A DNA stretch of 64,000 nt from the NCBI GenBank assembly GCA_029876055.1, contig CM056879.1, positions 3,026,257-3,090,256 on the forward strand, written 5' to 3'. Both the position numbers and the translations under genes were made by a program. This DNA comes from Madurella fahalii (taxonomy: Eukaryota; Ascomycota; Sordariomycetes; Sordariales). Positions 11,421 through 23,045 of the stretch are shown in pieces (position 1 is the stretch's first letter; every line of letters starts with the position of its first letter). Under the pieces are notes generated by a model. It did not search any database. It was not told the DNA's origin and saw nothing but the letters and a program-made list of their open reading frames with translations.

Positions 11421-13483
11421 CTTGGAAAGGCGGGCGCTCGACTACTGTGACGGGGAAAGGAACAGGAACAGGAACAGGAACAGGACCGGCAATGAGGGAG
11501 GCGTGGGAAGGTCACTTGCTGCTCGATGGGATAGCACGGCTTATCGCGTATCCGCGGCGGGAGGCGGGTAATAACTGATAAAGAGACTGAGTCCAGAGGA
11601 GACAAAGCAGGTCCTTGGGGTTGCACGCTGCAGGGTTTCCCTGGGCGGGATGGTTCACAGACATGTCTGAAGATAGGGAAGATGGGCCAAGAGGGATGGT
11701 GGCAGCGGAGTGGGAAGGAACGAACATAAAGACTCGATGTGAGCCCAGGAAGCGGTTCTAACAAACGCCAAAAATCTCCCATAGCTACGCAAGTGCCCAG
11801 GGGGGATCCAGCTGTTCCGCCAGGAGATCCCGAACTGCCTCCAGACCGCCCCTCCCTGCCACGTTTTCCGATGTCTTGTACACTGTCCTATCGTATCCCA
11901 TGACCCATAGGCGCCGAAGGCGGCTGCGGGGTGCAGGAGTAAGATGTTTAACACGTCTCGCCGAGCAGAGAGGTGTGAGCCCGAAGAAAAAGGACCCTGA
12001 AGCTGATTTGGCTTATCCGGAGGCGCTCATTGGCTGTGCATTCAAGATCGGATGCAGCCGCTTCCCGATGCAAGAGCGCCCCACTTGCAAATGGCCGCGA
12101 GGGGCCCAGACACGCCCTGCGTTTCTGCCAGCTGGCCAATCAGATAGCGGGTTACTGAGCATGGGATTCCGTGTTACTCCGTGACATTCCCTCGGAGCAC
12201 AACAACAGGGGCCCTTGCTTCCGTTTCGGGCGGCCATCCGAAGCTATCGTGAGTCCGCAAGTTTTGATCGAGTAACCATCGAGTAAGCTACATCGAGACT
12301 GCAGTCCCAATTCGCCACACACAGACTAGCGGTGCCTGACTTATGCGGCGGGTTTGTAACCCGGCATGTTAAAATAGGAGTTTTCAGTTCTAGACTTCTC
12401 GTTCGAAATTTCCTTGCTCACCTGATGTTCAGAATACCGAGGGGCCAGACTTTCGGCCCAACTCCGCCTACGAACACAGAGTGCGGGACAATATCTCCCG
12501 TTGCTCGCGGCCAAGCAATTGTCGCTGAGGTGGTTTCGTGCATAGCGGTCTCTCCTTATATGCGCATTCTAGAACTGAAAGGGCGAAGTTGATCCGATTA
12601 CCGTTTTGGCGCAACTGGCCCGTGGGAGTTCTGGCGGATTCGCCGAACACCCGCCCCACACCGGCTCACCCGGGTACCAACGGCCGCACTTCTCTGACAC
12701 CTCAGCCATGGATTCTCTTTGTTAGGACACCGACATTTGTCGTTCTCGGCATCTTTTCTCTATCCCTCTCAGCGCAACGGCCGGGTTTTGCGCACGTGGA
12801 GTCCAGAGTGGGTGCGTGGGTAGAGGGTTCGCTTTAGCAGTCCCCACGACTTGTCCATCAACGGCTGCTCATGAGGATAAACCCCGGCGACCGGGATAAT
12901 CCCGTCATGATTTTCCGGGAATTTTGATATAACGATCCCTTCTTCGTGTGCGGTCCTCGAGAGATTATAGGATTTAGTAGGGGCCATGCTCCGGTAGGCA
13001 GGAGTTGAGTTGTGCGCTGCTTTGCAGGATGCTGCGGGATCGGTGGTGGCTCCCTTTGGATTCTTCCAATAGGATTGCATTGAGAGTCTGACCACGTCCG
13101 GTTGAGTGCGTTAAGGCATCCGAAATAGGAAACTGATATTTATAAGACAACCACAGCACAGTCCACTCGGTGCGCGAACATCGGGGTGCCCAAGATGCTG
13201 ATTCATAAGCCTAGCCATTTACGGCTGCATTTTTGTTCTCATCTCTCCCAGTACTATAGGGAACCCCAGCGTTTGACATATTTATACACCGTACCACGGA
13301 TTGAGAGCAACAGACCATGTGTTCTGGGAGGTTTGAGTTTCTACTCGGAATATTCATGAGTGTGGCTATGTAGTCATCCGGTGGCGGTGGATCGTGGCGC
13401 GAATAGAACAAGACTCCCAAGATTTTTGCTCTCTACGTTGATGTCTTAGTCACGTTCCATGCATCGAGCACCCCATACGGCGC
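11421..13483. other. 2-kb non-coding interval
   Basis: No open frame here has recognisable protein features. It should include the allantoinase promoter at its left end and the 3' region of the MDR reductase at its right end. Nothing else was recognised. Confidence 0.4.
11458..11487. repeat. AGGAAC hexanucleotide repeat in the allantoinase leader
   Basis: Four perfect AGGAAC units (11458-11481) plus a degenerate fifth lie about 40 bp upstream of the allantoinase ATG, so they are probably transcribed as a pyrimidine-rich leader. Confidence 0.85.
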
Positions 13484-14789
13484 TCAGAGCCGTGCCACGT
13501 CCTCCGGATTCTTGACCTCGAGCAGGGTTTTGCCTACTGTAACGTCAGCCCAGAGCTCCTTGGCGGTATCTTCAGAATTTCCGAATACTTACCGATGTTT
13601 CCACCCTGGAATAGCAATTTGAATGCCTCATCAGCAGCCGCCACGCCGCCCTTGACGATAGTTTCCTTCCTCTTGAGTTTGCCCTCAGCAAGCCACTGAG
13701 CAAGTTCCTTCTGTGCCGCGCCGTACTCCGGAAGAAAGTCGAAGACAATGAAGCCTTGCATCCTGAGTGAAGAAGCGGTCAGTACTGGTCTGAATCGAAG
13801 CTAAGGCCAATAGGTGCTCACTTGATCCGCTGACTGATGATGTTAAAGAAGTTTTGCTGTGACGAGACAGGCGATACAGCGTCAGTAAGGTGGCACAATC
13901 CGAGTTAGTCGAGTCCACAGGAACTCACCGAGGGTCCCGACTTGGTTCCAGCATTATACTGGCTGATGGCTCCACACATGACGAAGCGCGCAAAGGTTTT
14001 GGCACGGCCTAATGCCATGTCGAGCTGCTCGCCGCCAACTAAAGGGGACACATCCCTTGTCAGTATTCGAACGCTACACCAACATTCGGGGGTTGCATGC
14101 TAACCATTATCGAAGTAGACATCAATATAATTGGGCGTGGCTGCCTTGAACTTCGCCTTGAAATCGGGGTCCTTGTAATTGAGCGCAACATCAAGACCCA
14201 GCTCCTCCTTCAACCACCGGACCTTCTCGTCGCTGCCCGCAGTGCCAATGACGCGAGCGCCGGCAATCTTGGCAACCTGGGCAGCGACACTGCCCGTGGC
14301 GCCCGCCGCTGCCGACACAAACACCGTCTCGCCCGCCTTGGGCTGCCCGATCTTGGTCATGCCAAAATAGCCCGTCAGGCCCGTCAGACCGAGAACGCCC
14401 AGCAGATCCGTGATCTTACCACCAGCCGGAAGCGGCAGCGGCGAGTCAACCATGGCCTCGGGCAGAATGCCCACTTCTCGCATGCCAAGCCCGGCCGTGA
14501 CGATGTCGCCGGCCTTGGCCTTGGCCGACTTGGAGGCGAGGACGCGGCTGATGGTCCCCGCCCGCATCACTTCGCCGATCTGCACCGGCGGAATGTACGA
14601 ACGGCGGTCGTCCAACCAGCCGCGCATAGCCGGATCGAACGAGATGTAGAGGGCCTCAAGCAGCAGCTCGCCGTCTTTCAGGTCCTCCTCGGTTGGGGCG
14701 GGCACCTGCCGCTGCCGGAACGTCTTGCCCGGAACGATGTTGTCCTTGGGCCGCTCAGCGAGCTCGAGCTGGAGGGACTGTCTGATCAT
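13484..14789 (-). CDS. NADP-dependent MDR oxidoreductase (PTGR/CurA-like)
   Basis: Five exons (14789-14105, 14038-13929, 13856-13822, 13762-13593, 13536-13484) join in frame to 350 residues. The N-terminal domain has ALYISFDPAMRGWLDDRRSY and the Rossmann domain has SAAAGATGSVAAQVAK, typical of the zinc-free medium-chain reductases related to leukotriene B4 12-hydroxydehydrogenase, CurA and plant double-bond reductases. NYIDVYFDNVGGEQLD and the C-terminal GKTLLEVKNP also fit. It probably reduces the double bond of an enone or enal with NADPH; the natural substrate is unknown. The start is the first ATG in frame; the frame extends upstream only to a TTG. The 35-nt third exon is unusually short but preserves QNFFNIISQRIK. 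Confidence 0.88.
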
Positions 14790-15746
14790 AACTGTCGACA
14801 CCGGGTTGAAATCCAAGAGGTCTCTGGTGGATTCTAGGTAAGTTTGTAAGGAATGTCTGTCTCGGGTTAAGAAGCACGAAAACCTGACTTTAAATGCAGC
14901 CTCTGGGTTTATCAAGGATAGAAGCCCCTTTATCAATTATCTATTGTACTTTTGACACAATATCGATGTTATGTAAGCGGACTTCTAGCAGGATCTCTTT
15001 CAAATCATGACATCGCTGTCCCCACAGAGAGCTCGGCTTAATGGGGTTGCCATCGTCACGTCACTCAGCGTCCACCAATTGCTTGGCTACCAAGACCCGC
15101 ACGGGGCTCGGCAAGGGAACATGAGCCGAGGCAGATAAGATATAATTTCGGTCTTTCCTTGCCAGGAATCCCGTCCGTCGGGTTCTCGGAGAGACCCCTC
15201 CTTGACGGGAAGTCGCTTGGTGTCGGTAGCCCCGTTCCTTGTCTCTGATGCTTCGCACCTTACGGCCATTCCCGTCATGGAACCTGTAGCAATCCTCGGC
15301 GCTTCCGGTTCGCCCGACTTGGCACGGAATTTGCAATTGATATTCCTGATTGGAGGACTCATGGAAACCGCACATAGTAATTCGGGCAGCGTAACTTATT
15401 CTGGTCTTGACAAAGGTGCGGAAGAGAGTATGTACAGTACAAAAGTGCAGGACTTGGAATGCTTCGTGACAAGCCGCAAGCCAGAACCCCGGCTGGAATC
15501 CCATTGGTTGGAGTTGAATCGGAAAATGGCATGTCGCTGTCTTACAGCGCCAAATATGCATCTCATCGTACACATGGCGGCCGTCCCCAAGGTCCCTTGG
15601 GTCGCCAGGCCTTGTCTGTCATACATCAAGCCAAACATGGCTGCTTCTATATCTACCCGTCCCAACCAAGTAAAGTTGCCTCCCATTAGATCCCGATGGT
15701 CCCCGTGTTAGTAGTACAAGGCTCAGCCGAGCTCGAGGCAACGGCT
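14790..15746. other. Interval between the MDR reductase and COQ1
   Basis: About 960 bp without a supported gene. An open frame of 170 codons on the minus strand near 15061-15573 begins with GTG and has no recognisable features. A TGTACAGTAC motif lies at 15431-15440. Confidence 0.4.
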
Positions 15747-17167
15747 TTATTTCTGTCGCTTCAGAGTCTTCACAGCCATCTCTATCAGGCCATCCTTGGC
15801 CTCGCTGTCGGGGAATGAGCTGATGGCGGCAACCGCTTTCTCGGCGTAGTCTTCAGCAAGAGCGCGTGTCTGCGCGATGCCGTCACTTTGTGTGACCAAG
15901 TCCCGTGCCTATCTCCGTGTATTAGTATTCCAGTATCCACCAATTAATTGCGGTCGAGTTGGAAACACACCCTTGCAACATCACCCTCGTTTGCGAATTT
16001 CCTCCCTACGAGAGCACCAAGTTCCGGCATAGTCTTCCAGGCGAATAGCAGCGGCGCAGTAGCTAGCCCAAGCTCTAAATCGGCACCCGCAGGTTTGCCC
16101 AACTCCTGCTCGCTGCGCGTATAGTCGAGCATGTCATCCACGAGTTGGAACGCCAGCCCGAGATTCTTGCCATAATTGTATGCGGCATCAACTGTCTGTG
16201 CATCGGAACCGCCCAGTAGCGCCGCGGCACGGCAACTCTTGCTGATAAGCGAGGCGGTCTTGAGGTAGGTCTTCTGGAGATAGTAGGTGAGGGCCTCCTC
16301 GGACCACCGTGGGTTGGCCTCGTCCCGTGCTGTGTTCTTCAGCTGCATAAACTCGCCCTCGACAAGGTTGGCAATGACCGTGGCTAAGAGCTCAATGACC
16401 TCGGCATGGCGCAGCCGCGCGAGCGCAACTGACGCCCTGCCGAGAAGAAAGTCGCCAGCCAGCACAGCCATCTTGTTCCCAAACTCCAGGTTCGCCGATG
16501 GCGCGCCGCGCCGCGATACCGAATGGTCAATAACATCGTCGTGCAATAACGACGCGGTGTGGATCAACTCTGTGATCTCAGCCAGTCTCCGCTGTGAGGG
16601 GAGGATATCTAGGTCGGCGGAGATTGGTTCCCTTTCGGCGGCCGCCGACGGATTGAAATCGGAGAGAATGGAGAGAGGGGAAATGGAGGTATCGATGGCC
16701 GCTGAAGCTTGCAAAGTCGCTTGTTGCCGTTGCGGTGCCTTGGGACACAGAGATGTTGCGCGCGACATCAGTAGTACGATAAGTGGCCGAACGTGTTTTC
16801 CCTCGGCCTGGGTGTAGTACTTTGCAGCACGGTCGAGCGAAGGATGGCCGGAGCCGAGAAGTTTCCTGATGTTGCCCGTCAAAAACTTCATCTCCTTGGC
16901 CACGATCCGGAGGGGATCGATTGAGGGCATGTCGGCCTTAGTCGCGCGCGTGATGGCATTGTTGACGATGTTCCCCGCAACAGAAACTGCTGCGGCCCAA
17001 GCTGATGATCTCGGCCTTGTCGAGTGGAAAGATGCCCTAGACTGCGGTATCCGGACGTCAAGAGAGGTGTATCTGAGGCACTCGGAACACGTCGACACCG
17101 GCAGCCGAACAAGTCGCCTGACACGTTTGGCTCCGCGAACCACCGAAGCGCCCGTCCCGACCTGCAT
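15747..17167 (-). CDS. COQ1: Mitochondrial polyprenyl diphosphate synthase (ubiquinone side chain)
   Basis: Exons 17167-15971 and 15908-15747 encode 452 residues. Both aspartate-rich motifs are present: the first DDVID at residues 210-214 in LLHDDVIDHS and the second DDMLD at 344-348. GKHVRP near residue 123 and the GDFLLGRAS segment complete the trans-prenyltransferase core. The Arg-rich N-terminus of about 60 residues looks like a mitochondrial presequence. The enzyme elongates isoprenyl diphosphate to make the ubiquinone tail on the matrix side of the inner membrane. A Ser/Pro-rich insert of about 50 residues before the first Asp motif is, as I recall, seen in fungal homologues. It is divergent from the VMA12-like gene, with 387 bp between starts. 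Confidence 0.94.
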
Positions 17168-17554
17168 TTCTTGTTACGTCCTCCTCGGGAAGAGCCAATT
17201 GACTGCCAAGGGTCACGGTTCGGCTGTCTGCGGCATCTGGAACGGTATCGAAAGTTGGTGCGTGCGGGAGCCGCGCGATTCGACCCTCAAGTCTTCAACA
17301 GTGCCTCATGCTGGTGGATCCCGAAAAGTTCCTTTTCCGACAAGTTTTGGGGTTCTAGATTGTGTGGCTGAAGGTTGTGGCTGGTTTTGATGCAATCGGC
17401 CACCCTTGGCATAGCGGGCCGGGACCCACTGAGCTGGGCTGCCTGAGCTTTAACTGCCGTCAGCAGGCAAACCCGAAGCAACCACCAACAAACGGGTTCT
17501 CAATCCGCAACAGAACCCTGACCACTCACATTTTGGCTTTTGGCGTTGCTCGAT
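17168..17554. promoter_or_regulatory. Divergent COQ1/VMA12 promoter region
   Basis: The gap of 387 bp between two divergent start codons must hold both promoters. No clear TATA box or recognised binding site was picked out by eye. Confidence 0.5.
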
Positions 17555-18394
17555 ATGGTATTACTTACTATGACTCCTTCCATTGTGGAAGGGTTACAGA
17601 CGTGGAATGGATTATCTCGGCCGCAGCAAGAAAAGTTCCCGTGGTGGAGCGAGAAGCCTCCTCTAGAGCTCGCAGCTGTCGGAAACCCCATCTCTCACTC
17701 TCAAGTTGTCGGCCTCTGGATGGCGCTCAAAGGTGTTGGCAACAGGGAGTATAGCCTGGAAAAGCTCTTGAAAGGATCCATGGTTTACGTACCACCACCG
17801 CCTCTGAAGCCTGAACCAGTTCGTTACTCGACCCAGCGATGGTTTCCCGTGCTGACTTATCAGTCGGATGAGTACAAAGCCCTCATGGCCCAGCTTCGGC
17901 GGGAAGAGGAACAACGAGCATACGAGTGCATGACGAATCCGCCGCCGCCGATGGAGACTTTCTCCCAACAGTTCCCGAACGGCACAAAGATTGCGCAGAC
18001 TTTCGCCGCGGTCAACCGGCCGGCTCGAGATGCGGACATTGGCGATGACGAAGTCACCTTCAATGACATACACCGCCAGTTAATGCTCATCCTCAATTTT
18101 TTGGCTAGCATACTCGGCGTTGCGGCCAGTCTCTGGATCCTGGCGAGGTGGTGGAGCACTCCAGCCAGATTGTTTTTGACCATGGGCGGAAGCATTCTGG
18201 TTGGGATCGCTGAAGTCGCTGTATACTCGGGATATGTGTGGCATCTCGCAGAGGTCAAGAAAAAGGATAAGACTTTCAAGGAGGTCAAAGAAATCGTGCA
18301 GACGTGGACTGTGGGTGCTGATCATGAGCCGGTCACAATCAGTGGCGGGAGCTTACTAGAAGATGCGAATCTCCGGGGACGGGAGAGGGACTAG
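17555..18394 (+). CDS. VMA12: V-ATPase assembly factor, Vma12/Vph2 family
   Basis: A single exon from the ATG at 17555 gives 279 residues; the frame upstream has only TTG. Two adjacent membrane spans are seen in the C-terminal half, around LILNFLASILGVAASLWILA and FLTMGGSILVGIAEVAVYSG, followed by a charged Lys-rich stretch. This layout, together with the preceding DDEVTFNDIHRQLMLILNF segment, matches the Vma12 domain (TMEM199/Vph2), an ER membrane factor needed to assemble the V0 sector of the vacuolar ATPase. It forms a complex with Vma22 in yeast. Assignment rests on the domain pattern, not an alignment. Confidence 0.85.
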   Translation: MVLLTMTPSIVEGLQTWNGLSRPQQEKFPWWSEKPPLELAAVGNPISHSQVVGLWMALKGVGNREYSLEKLLKGSMVYVPPPPLKPEPVRYSTQRWFPVLTYQSDEYKALMAQLRREEEQRAYECMTNPPPPMETFSQQFPNGTKIAQTFAAVNRPARDADIGDDEVTFNDIHRQLMLILNFLASILGVAASLWILARWWSTPARLFLTMGGSILVGIAEVAVYSGYVWHLAEVKKKDKTFKEVKEIVQTWTVGADHEPVTISGGSLLEDANLRGRERD

Positions 18395-18825
18395 ACATGG
18401 CCCCCTGTTTAAGGTAACCACAGTGTTTTTTTACCATCTGTTCAATCGTTATTTGTTTATTTTCTATTTTATTCCATTTTTATCCCTTGGAGGAGGAAGG
18501 CGAACCGGAACGTACGTCTACATCGCCGACAGGGATTGAGTGGGGCTGCGTGTGCGCCCCGCGTCTCGTGCATTAGGAACGCGCTGCTACGCGAAGCGCG
18601 AAATTACACGGTTGGCCTTTGGATTATTTCAACCCGTGAGCGGGGCCAACTCCAGATCCCAGACCGTTTCAATTATTGTACCTAGGAAGGCTGACACCTC
18701 TAAATCATCACGATGTTCTGAAGTCTGATGGTATCCTGATTTAGCTGACCCTAACCTTCTGCGTCAACAGGCACGGGTCCGCCTTGTCCTCGGACTTCGT
18801 TACGAACCACACAGGTCTCACAACC
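18395..18825. other. VMA12 3' region and promoter of the zinc-finger gene
   Basis: This 431-bp gap starts with a T-rich stretch near 18425-18480 that suits a 3' end. No gene is supported. Confidence 0.4.
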
Positions 18826-19728
18826 ATGTCGGCAGATCAACCAACAACTCACCTGGTCGAGCCTCCCATCAACCCGGCTACGAGCCCTTCACAGAGGCGC
18901 AGGCGACCTCTTCGAACTTACGGCCGACGATCTACTCAAACAAGAGAACAAGCACCAGAACTGTCAGGAGGGGGAAAGAGCCATCGGAGCCTTGATTCAG
19001 ACTCGAGGTGCGCAGAGTCGATACCAGAGTCCACAAGACTTCCGAAGCAAGAATCCAGAAAATTACCCAAGCACGGGTCGATCCTGGCATACTTCAAACC
19101 ACTTTCCCCAGGTTTCGACACTGCAGGGTCCAATGTGCTTCCCTCAGACCTCGTCCAACCCGCGTCAACCCCGCGGTTATCTCCTCCACCCTTATCAAAG
19201 CCAAGAAAGCGAAGGAGACTGACCACACGACCTCTGTTCAGCGAGGAGGAAAGATACTGGAAGGATGTTGCTGAAGTCGACGGTAATTTGAACGATTTAG
19301 TGGCGGATGGGGACTGCTCGCAAAGCTACAATTCACCGACGAATCGACCCACTATCGACACCAGAAGCGCAACTCTAGACACGGTGCGATCAGCTCTGAG
19401 CGACATGGAGGCTAACGTTCTGCATCGTGGGACGCGATTGGCCGGTACCATGGCGGACCAAGGCCTTAAGGTCGGAAAACCACCAGAAAAAAGGTCAGCG
19501 CGGGACATGACGCAGACCACTCTGAGCTTGTCAGTTCAAAAAGACCCAGGCTTCACCATTTGCACGGTTTGCGACATTCTTTACAACCCGTTGAACGAAA
19601 AGGATCGGAGAGAGCACAAGCGTCGGCATGCTGCCTACTCGCGAACCAAGGGCAAAGCATTGAAGGCGGAAATCTGCGAAGATGGTCTCAAGATTTCGCT
19701 CCCGAACAGCTTCGGCCTGTCGAGATAG
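18826..19728 (+). CDS. ECO1/ESCO-type zinc-finger protein without acetyltransferase
   Basis: A single exon from the ATG at 18826 gives 300 residues. The C-terminal region has a C2H2 finger with Cys246, Cys249, His264 and His268, preceded by QTTLSLSVQKDPGF and followed by AAYSRTKGKA. This is the finger found in cohesin acetyltransferases of the Eco1/ESCO family. A short GSILAYFKPL motif at about residues 84-93 resembles a PCNA-interacting element, and the RPLRTYGRRS segment resembles Eco1 N-termini. The frame stops 32 residues after the finger, so the acetyltransferase domain is absent. The rest is Ser/Pro-rich and likely disordered. A role at replication forks or in chromatin is an inference; it could also be a recently truncated Eco1 paralogue. 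Confidence 0.8.
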   Translation: MSADQPTTHLVEPPINPATSPSQRRRRPLRTYGRRSTQTREQAPELSGGGKSHRSLDSDSRCAESIPESTRLPKQESRKLPKHGSILAYFKPLSPGFDTAGSNVLPSDLVQPASTPRLSPPPLSKPRKRRRLTTRPLFSEEERYWKDVAEVDGNLNDLVADGDCSQSYNSPTNRPTIDTRSATLDTVRSALSDMEANVLHRGTRLAGTMADQGLKVGKPPEKRSARDMTQTTLSLSVQKDPGFTICTVCDILYNPLNEKDRREHKRRHAAYSRTKGKALKAEICEDGLKISLPNSFGLSR

Positions 19729-19955
19729 TGCCGGTGTGGCAATACTCGGTTTTCCTTTGGCCCGTGAGGATGACGCATACGGTTACATCATAATTCAGTC
19801 AGGTACTCAACCCTACATAGTTCGGATCTAAATCTCTGTCATCTCATGGATATCTCCAGGCACAATAAAACCACTGGCGGTTAGGTATTCATGTTTAACA
19901 GTCGTTTATCGACTCGGATACGTTCAGTCGATTGGTTTAGCATAGGAGTTTCAAG

Positions 19956-21542
19956 ATGGTATGGCAACATGGTGATCACAGCGATATTCCGGACCACCAC
20001 CGGGTTGACAGGTAAGCGACACAGCAGCCCTGGTTGCGCGCACCGGCGCCAAACACTGACCCGCTATTGAGACCTGGAGCATGGATGCCGGCCGATCATC
20101 GTGTTCATCGGGAGTGGTTAGGTCGAGCAGTCCATCACGTCGACAAGCATGGAGAGCAAGAATTGATTCCCGTGCTGCGCGAGTTCAAAGAGTTGATCGA
20201 GAACAACCCGCGCATTTATATGTATTTCTCCGAGATGTGGGATGAAATCCCATTGAAGCCGCCCTATCAACGCGATCCCACCGGTGGTTCACAGATCCGC
20301 GACTACAATCACATGCTCCAGGTCCTCAACCACGTGTTTGGGCGTGCACCTGACTGGTATATACTTGAACCCCACACCACGCCCGCACATGTTCCTTCTG
20401 TAGCGGCTGACAGCTGGTATAGGACAGATGCGGCTGCAAGTGTAGGCATGGTTGGCGTGCCCATGTGTGCCATATTCGACTATGCCATGGGTACCCCGAG
20501 TGGACACGCGGCGTTCCTCGATCCTGACGTTAATCGTATGCTGAAGAAGGTCCTCAATACGTGGGGCGAATACCTCAAGGTGAATATCCCATCTCGCCAT
20601 ATGGACCCTCCGAGGAGGGACATCCGGCTGACGGCGGCAGACTCACGAGTCAGCAGAGGTGCTCGGAGACCATCAAGCAGGCTGGTTTGGTGAGGTGGGC
20701 TACAAAGACCTCATGGAAGTGGCCAACGCCCCTTACGGGTCATCACACAAGTTTGAAGACATGTACAAGTGTGATCCTTCGAAAAAGCACTTCGGATTTA
20801 AGTCGTGGGATGGTACGTGGTCTCAGCGACGACAGGCCTGCAACACTTCCCCTTGCTAACAGACTCTCAAGACTTCTTTACCCGCCAGGTCAGGGATTCT
20901 GCGCGACCTGTCGCTTCGCCCGACAATGACAATGTTATTGTGAATGCGTGCGAATCCAAGGTATTCAATATCGGCAGGGACGCCAAGCTGCGCGACAAGT
21001 TCTGGATCAAAGGGCAGCCGTATTCGGTCGTGGACATGCTATGCAACGACCCCCTGGCCCAGCAATTCGACGGAGCGACTGTCTACCAGGCTTTCCTCTC
21101 GGCACTCTCGTATCACCGGTGGCACGCGCCTGTTTCGGGCAAGGTCAAGCGCTGTTTCGTGCGAGACGGGACCTACTTTAGCGAGCCGCTCTTCGAGTCG
21201 ACTGCTGAAGGGGCCGGCGAGATTAATGCTCAAGGAATCGCTATCGCGCAGGGTTACCTTGCCGCACTGGCGACCCGAGCAGTCATATTTTTCGAAGCCG
21301 ATAACCCGGCAATTGGCTTGATGGCGTTCATTGGCGTGGGCATGGACGAGGTTAGCACGTGCGAGGTCACGGTCAAAGAGGGGCAACATCTCAAGAAGGG
21401 CGATGAGATTGGTATGTTCCATTTCGGGGGTTCGTCGCACTGCCTGCTGTTCCGCAAGGAAGTCAAGGTTGGCGGGTTCCCGGAAGTGGGAAGGAGCGAG
21501 AATGTGCCGGTTAGGGGTCGTCTTGCGGTTGTAGAGTCATGA
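19956..21542 (+). CDS. Phosphatidylserine decarboxylase-like protein (PsiD-type)
   Basis: Four exons (19956-20011, 20072-20579, 20641-20812, 20872-21542) encode 468 residues in frame. The N-terminal third (HREWLGRAVHH, then IPVLREFKELI) fits the fungal PSDC N-terminal domain, followed by a GVPMCAIFDYAMGTPSG segment. The C-terminal catalytic domain has SWDDFFTRQVRDSARPV, ALSYHRWHAPVSG and the FHFGGSSH motif, where self-cleavage would create the pyruvoyl cofactor. The two-domain layout is that of soluble decarboxylases including the PsiD tryptophan decarboxylase, rather than membrane PSDs. No membrane span or mitochondrial presequence is seen. The substrate is unknown: phosphatidylserine or an aromatic amino acid. 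The first exon of 56 nt is short but required for an ATG. Confidence 0.9.
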
Positions 21543-23011
21543 AGAGGAGATGCCCTAGTTCTTGATAACGTGTCTTTGGTGGCATGGCTGCCAAGATGTT
21601 CTAGCTCTTATTGTATTAGACTTGTATATTTTCAAGCTGCGCGATTCAACTTCTATTCTGACAGTCGTTGTCGTTGTCGTTGTCCCCGGTCCACTGGTCA
21701 CATGTGCATGTAGGTGTAGCCCATTATGCTAGTGTATACGTGTCTGGCCGGTGTTGGAATGGTTCAATATTTGGCAGCTTCTAGATCCGGTGCCGTACCA
21801 ACTTGATGCTCCGAGTGGGAGTACCTGTTACATGGACTACACGGTGCCCTCGGCAGAATTAGTGCTCAAATTTCCGTTGGCTCTAGATCGTGGATATAGC
21901 ACAGCCTTGCCCGCCTGGCCATCTAAGCCCAATTGACAGATTGACGGGGATGTGATTAGGGAGGAGCCCTCATCCGTCATCGGCATCTTGGCTGCATTTG
22001 CTCCTCCTCCACTTCTGCAAACTCGGCAGTGGCTAACGTCCTGGAACATATTCTCCTGCTAACGTGTACCGCTCAATGGAAAGGCACGAAGCTGGATTCA
22101 GCCGGCCATATGTTCGGGCCCGGGCAATGACCAACGGAAGCGAGACCTCTGCAGGTGTGTGACGAAGCAAACCCAAGAGTACCTGAGTTAAGGGAATGCG
22201 TCTTTTTCTCCCACCGAGAGATCCATAAATGTATGGCTTCTTGCACTGTAAAGCTCGTAGACGGGACCTAGGTTAAAAAGGCGGCGGTGGGCAAACCGGT
22301 GTGACAAAAGATGGAGGAGGTTGCGCCTTCTGAGTTCGTGAACACATCTAGCTGATTGGGTCTTGACCCCGCTGTGGCGCTGGTGAATTACGTATGCAGC
22401 CTTTTCCTGGGTTATTTCTCCATCATGCGGCATAGAAGATCGTTCTTGAGCAACTTCTCTACGCCGCCGTTGGAGCTGGCTGTTCTGTAGTTACATATTT
22501 GACACCGGGAATGGACCATTGCCTGCATCCAGGTTGACAGACTTCCAACCTGACGGCGGGGTTACCGGCGAGGCGGGAGCTGTTAATCATGGCTGCCGGT
22601 GCCGGTCGCTAGGGAACGCTGGGCTGCAAAAATAGAACGGCAGGCTACTAACGTTAGCTTCCGGGAGACAGTGCACCAAGGCGGCACAGCAGTGTGTCAG
22701 TAACCGAGTGCTGGGTTGAGAAAATCGACATTGCATATCGTATATCGGACCAAAATGTCCAAAGGGCACATGGTTACACGAGATCTTGTCAGTTAAACCA
22801 ACACGAACCGTCGGGAGAGTGCCGCTCCCGACAGACATGAGGTTGCATGCTTGAGCTTGGGAGATCTTCGAGTTATGGAGATCACCAGCAGTACAGAAGA
22901 GATATACGAGCATTCGGTGGGGACAACTATTTTCGTGAGTTGTTCTGGGCTTAAAGATCGTTTCTGGGCAGGGTGGATGATAAATCATAGTCGTGTCGTC
23001 GCGTCCTCTTT

Positions 23012-23045
23012 TTAAAATAAAATAAAAAATAAAATAAAAAATATT
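23012..23045. repeat. AAAAT-type low-complexity tract
   Basis: A run of AAAAT and AAAAAT units followed by an A/T-only stretch to about 23065. It is a simple sequence repeat in the desert. Confidence 0.85.

Noticed and set aside
15061..15573. 170-codon minus-strand open frame upstream of the MDR reductase
   Set aside because: It begins with GTG, has unusual composition and overlaps frames of similar length on the plus strand.
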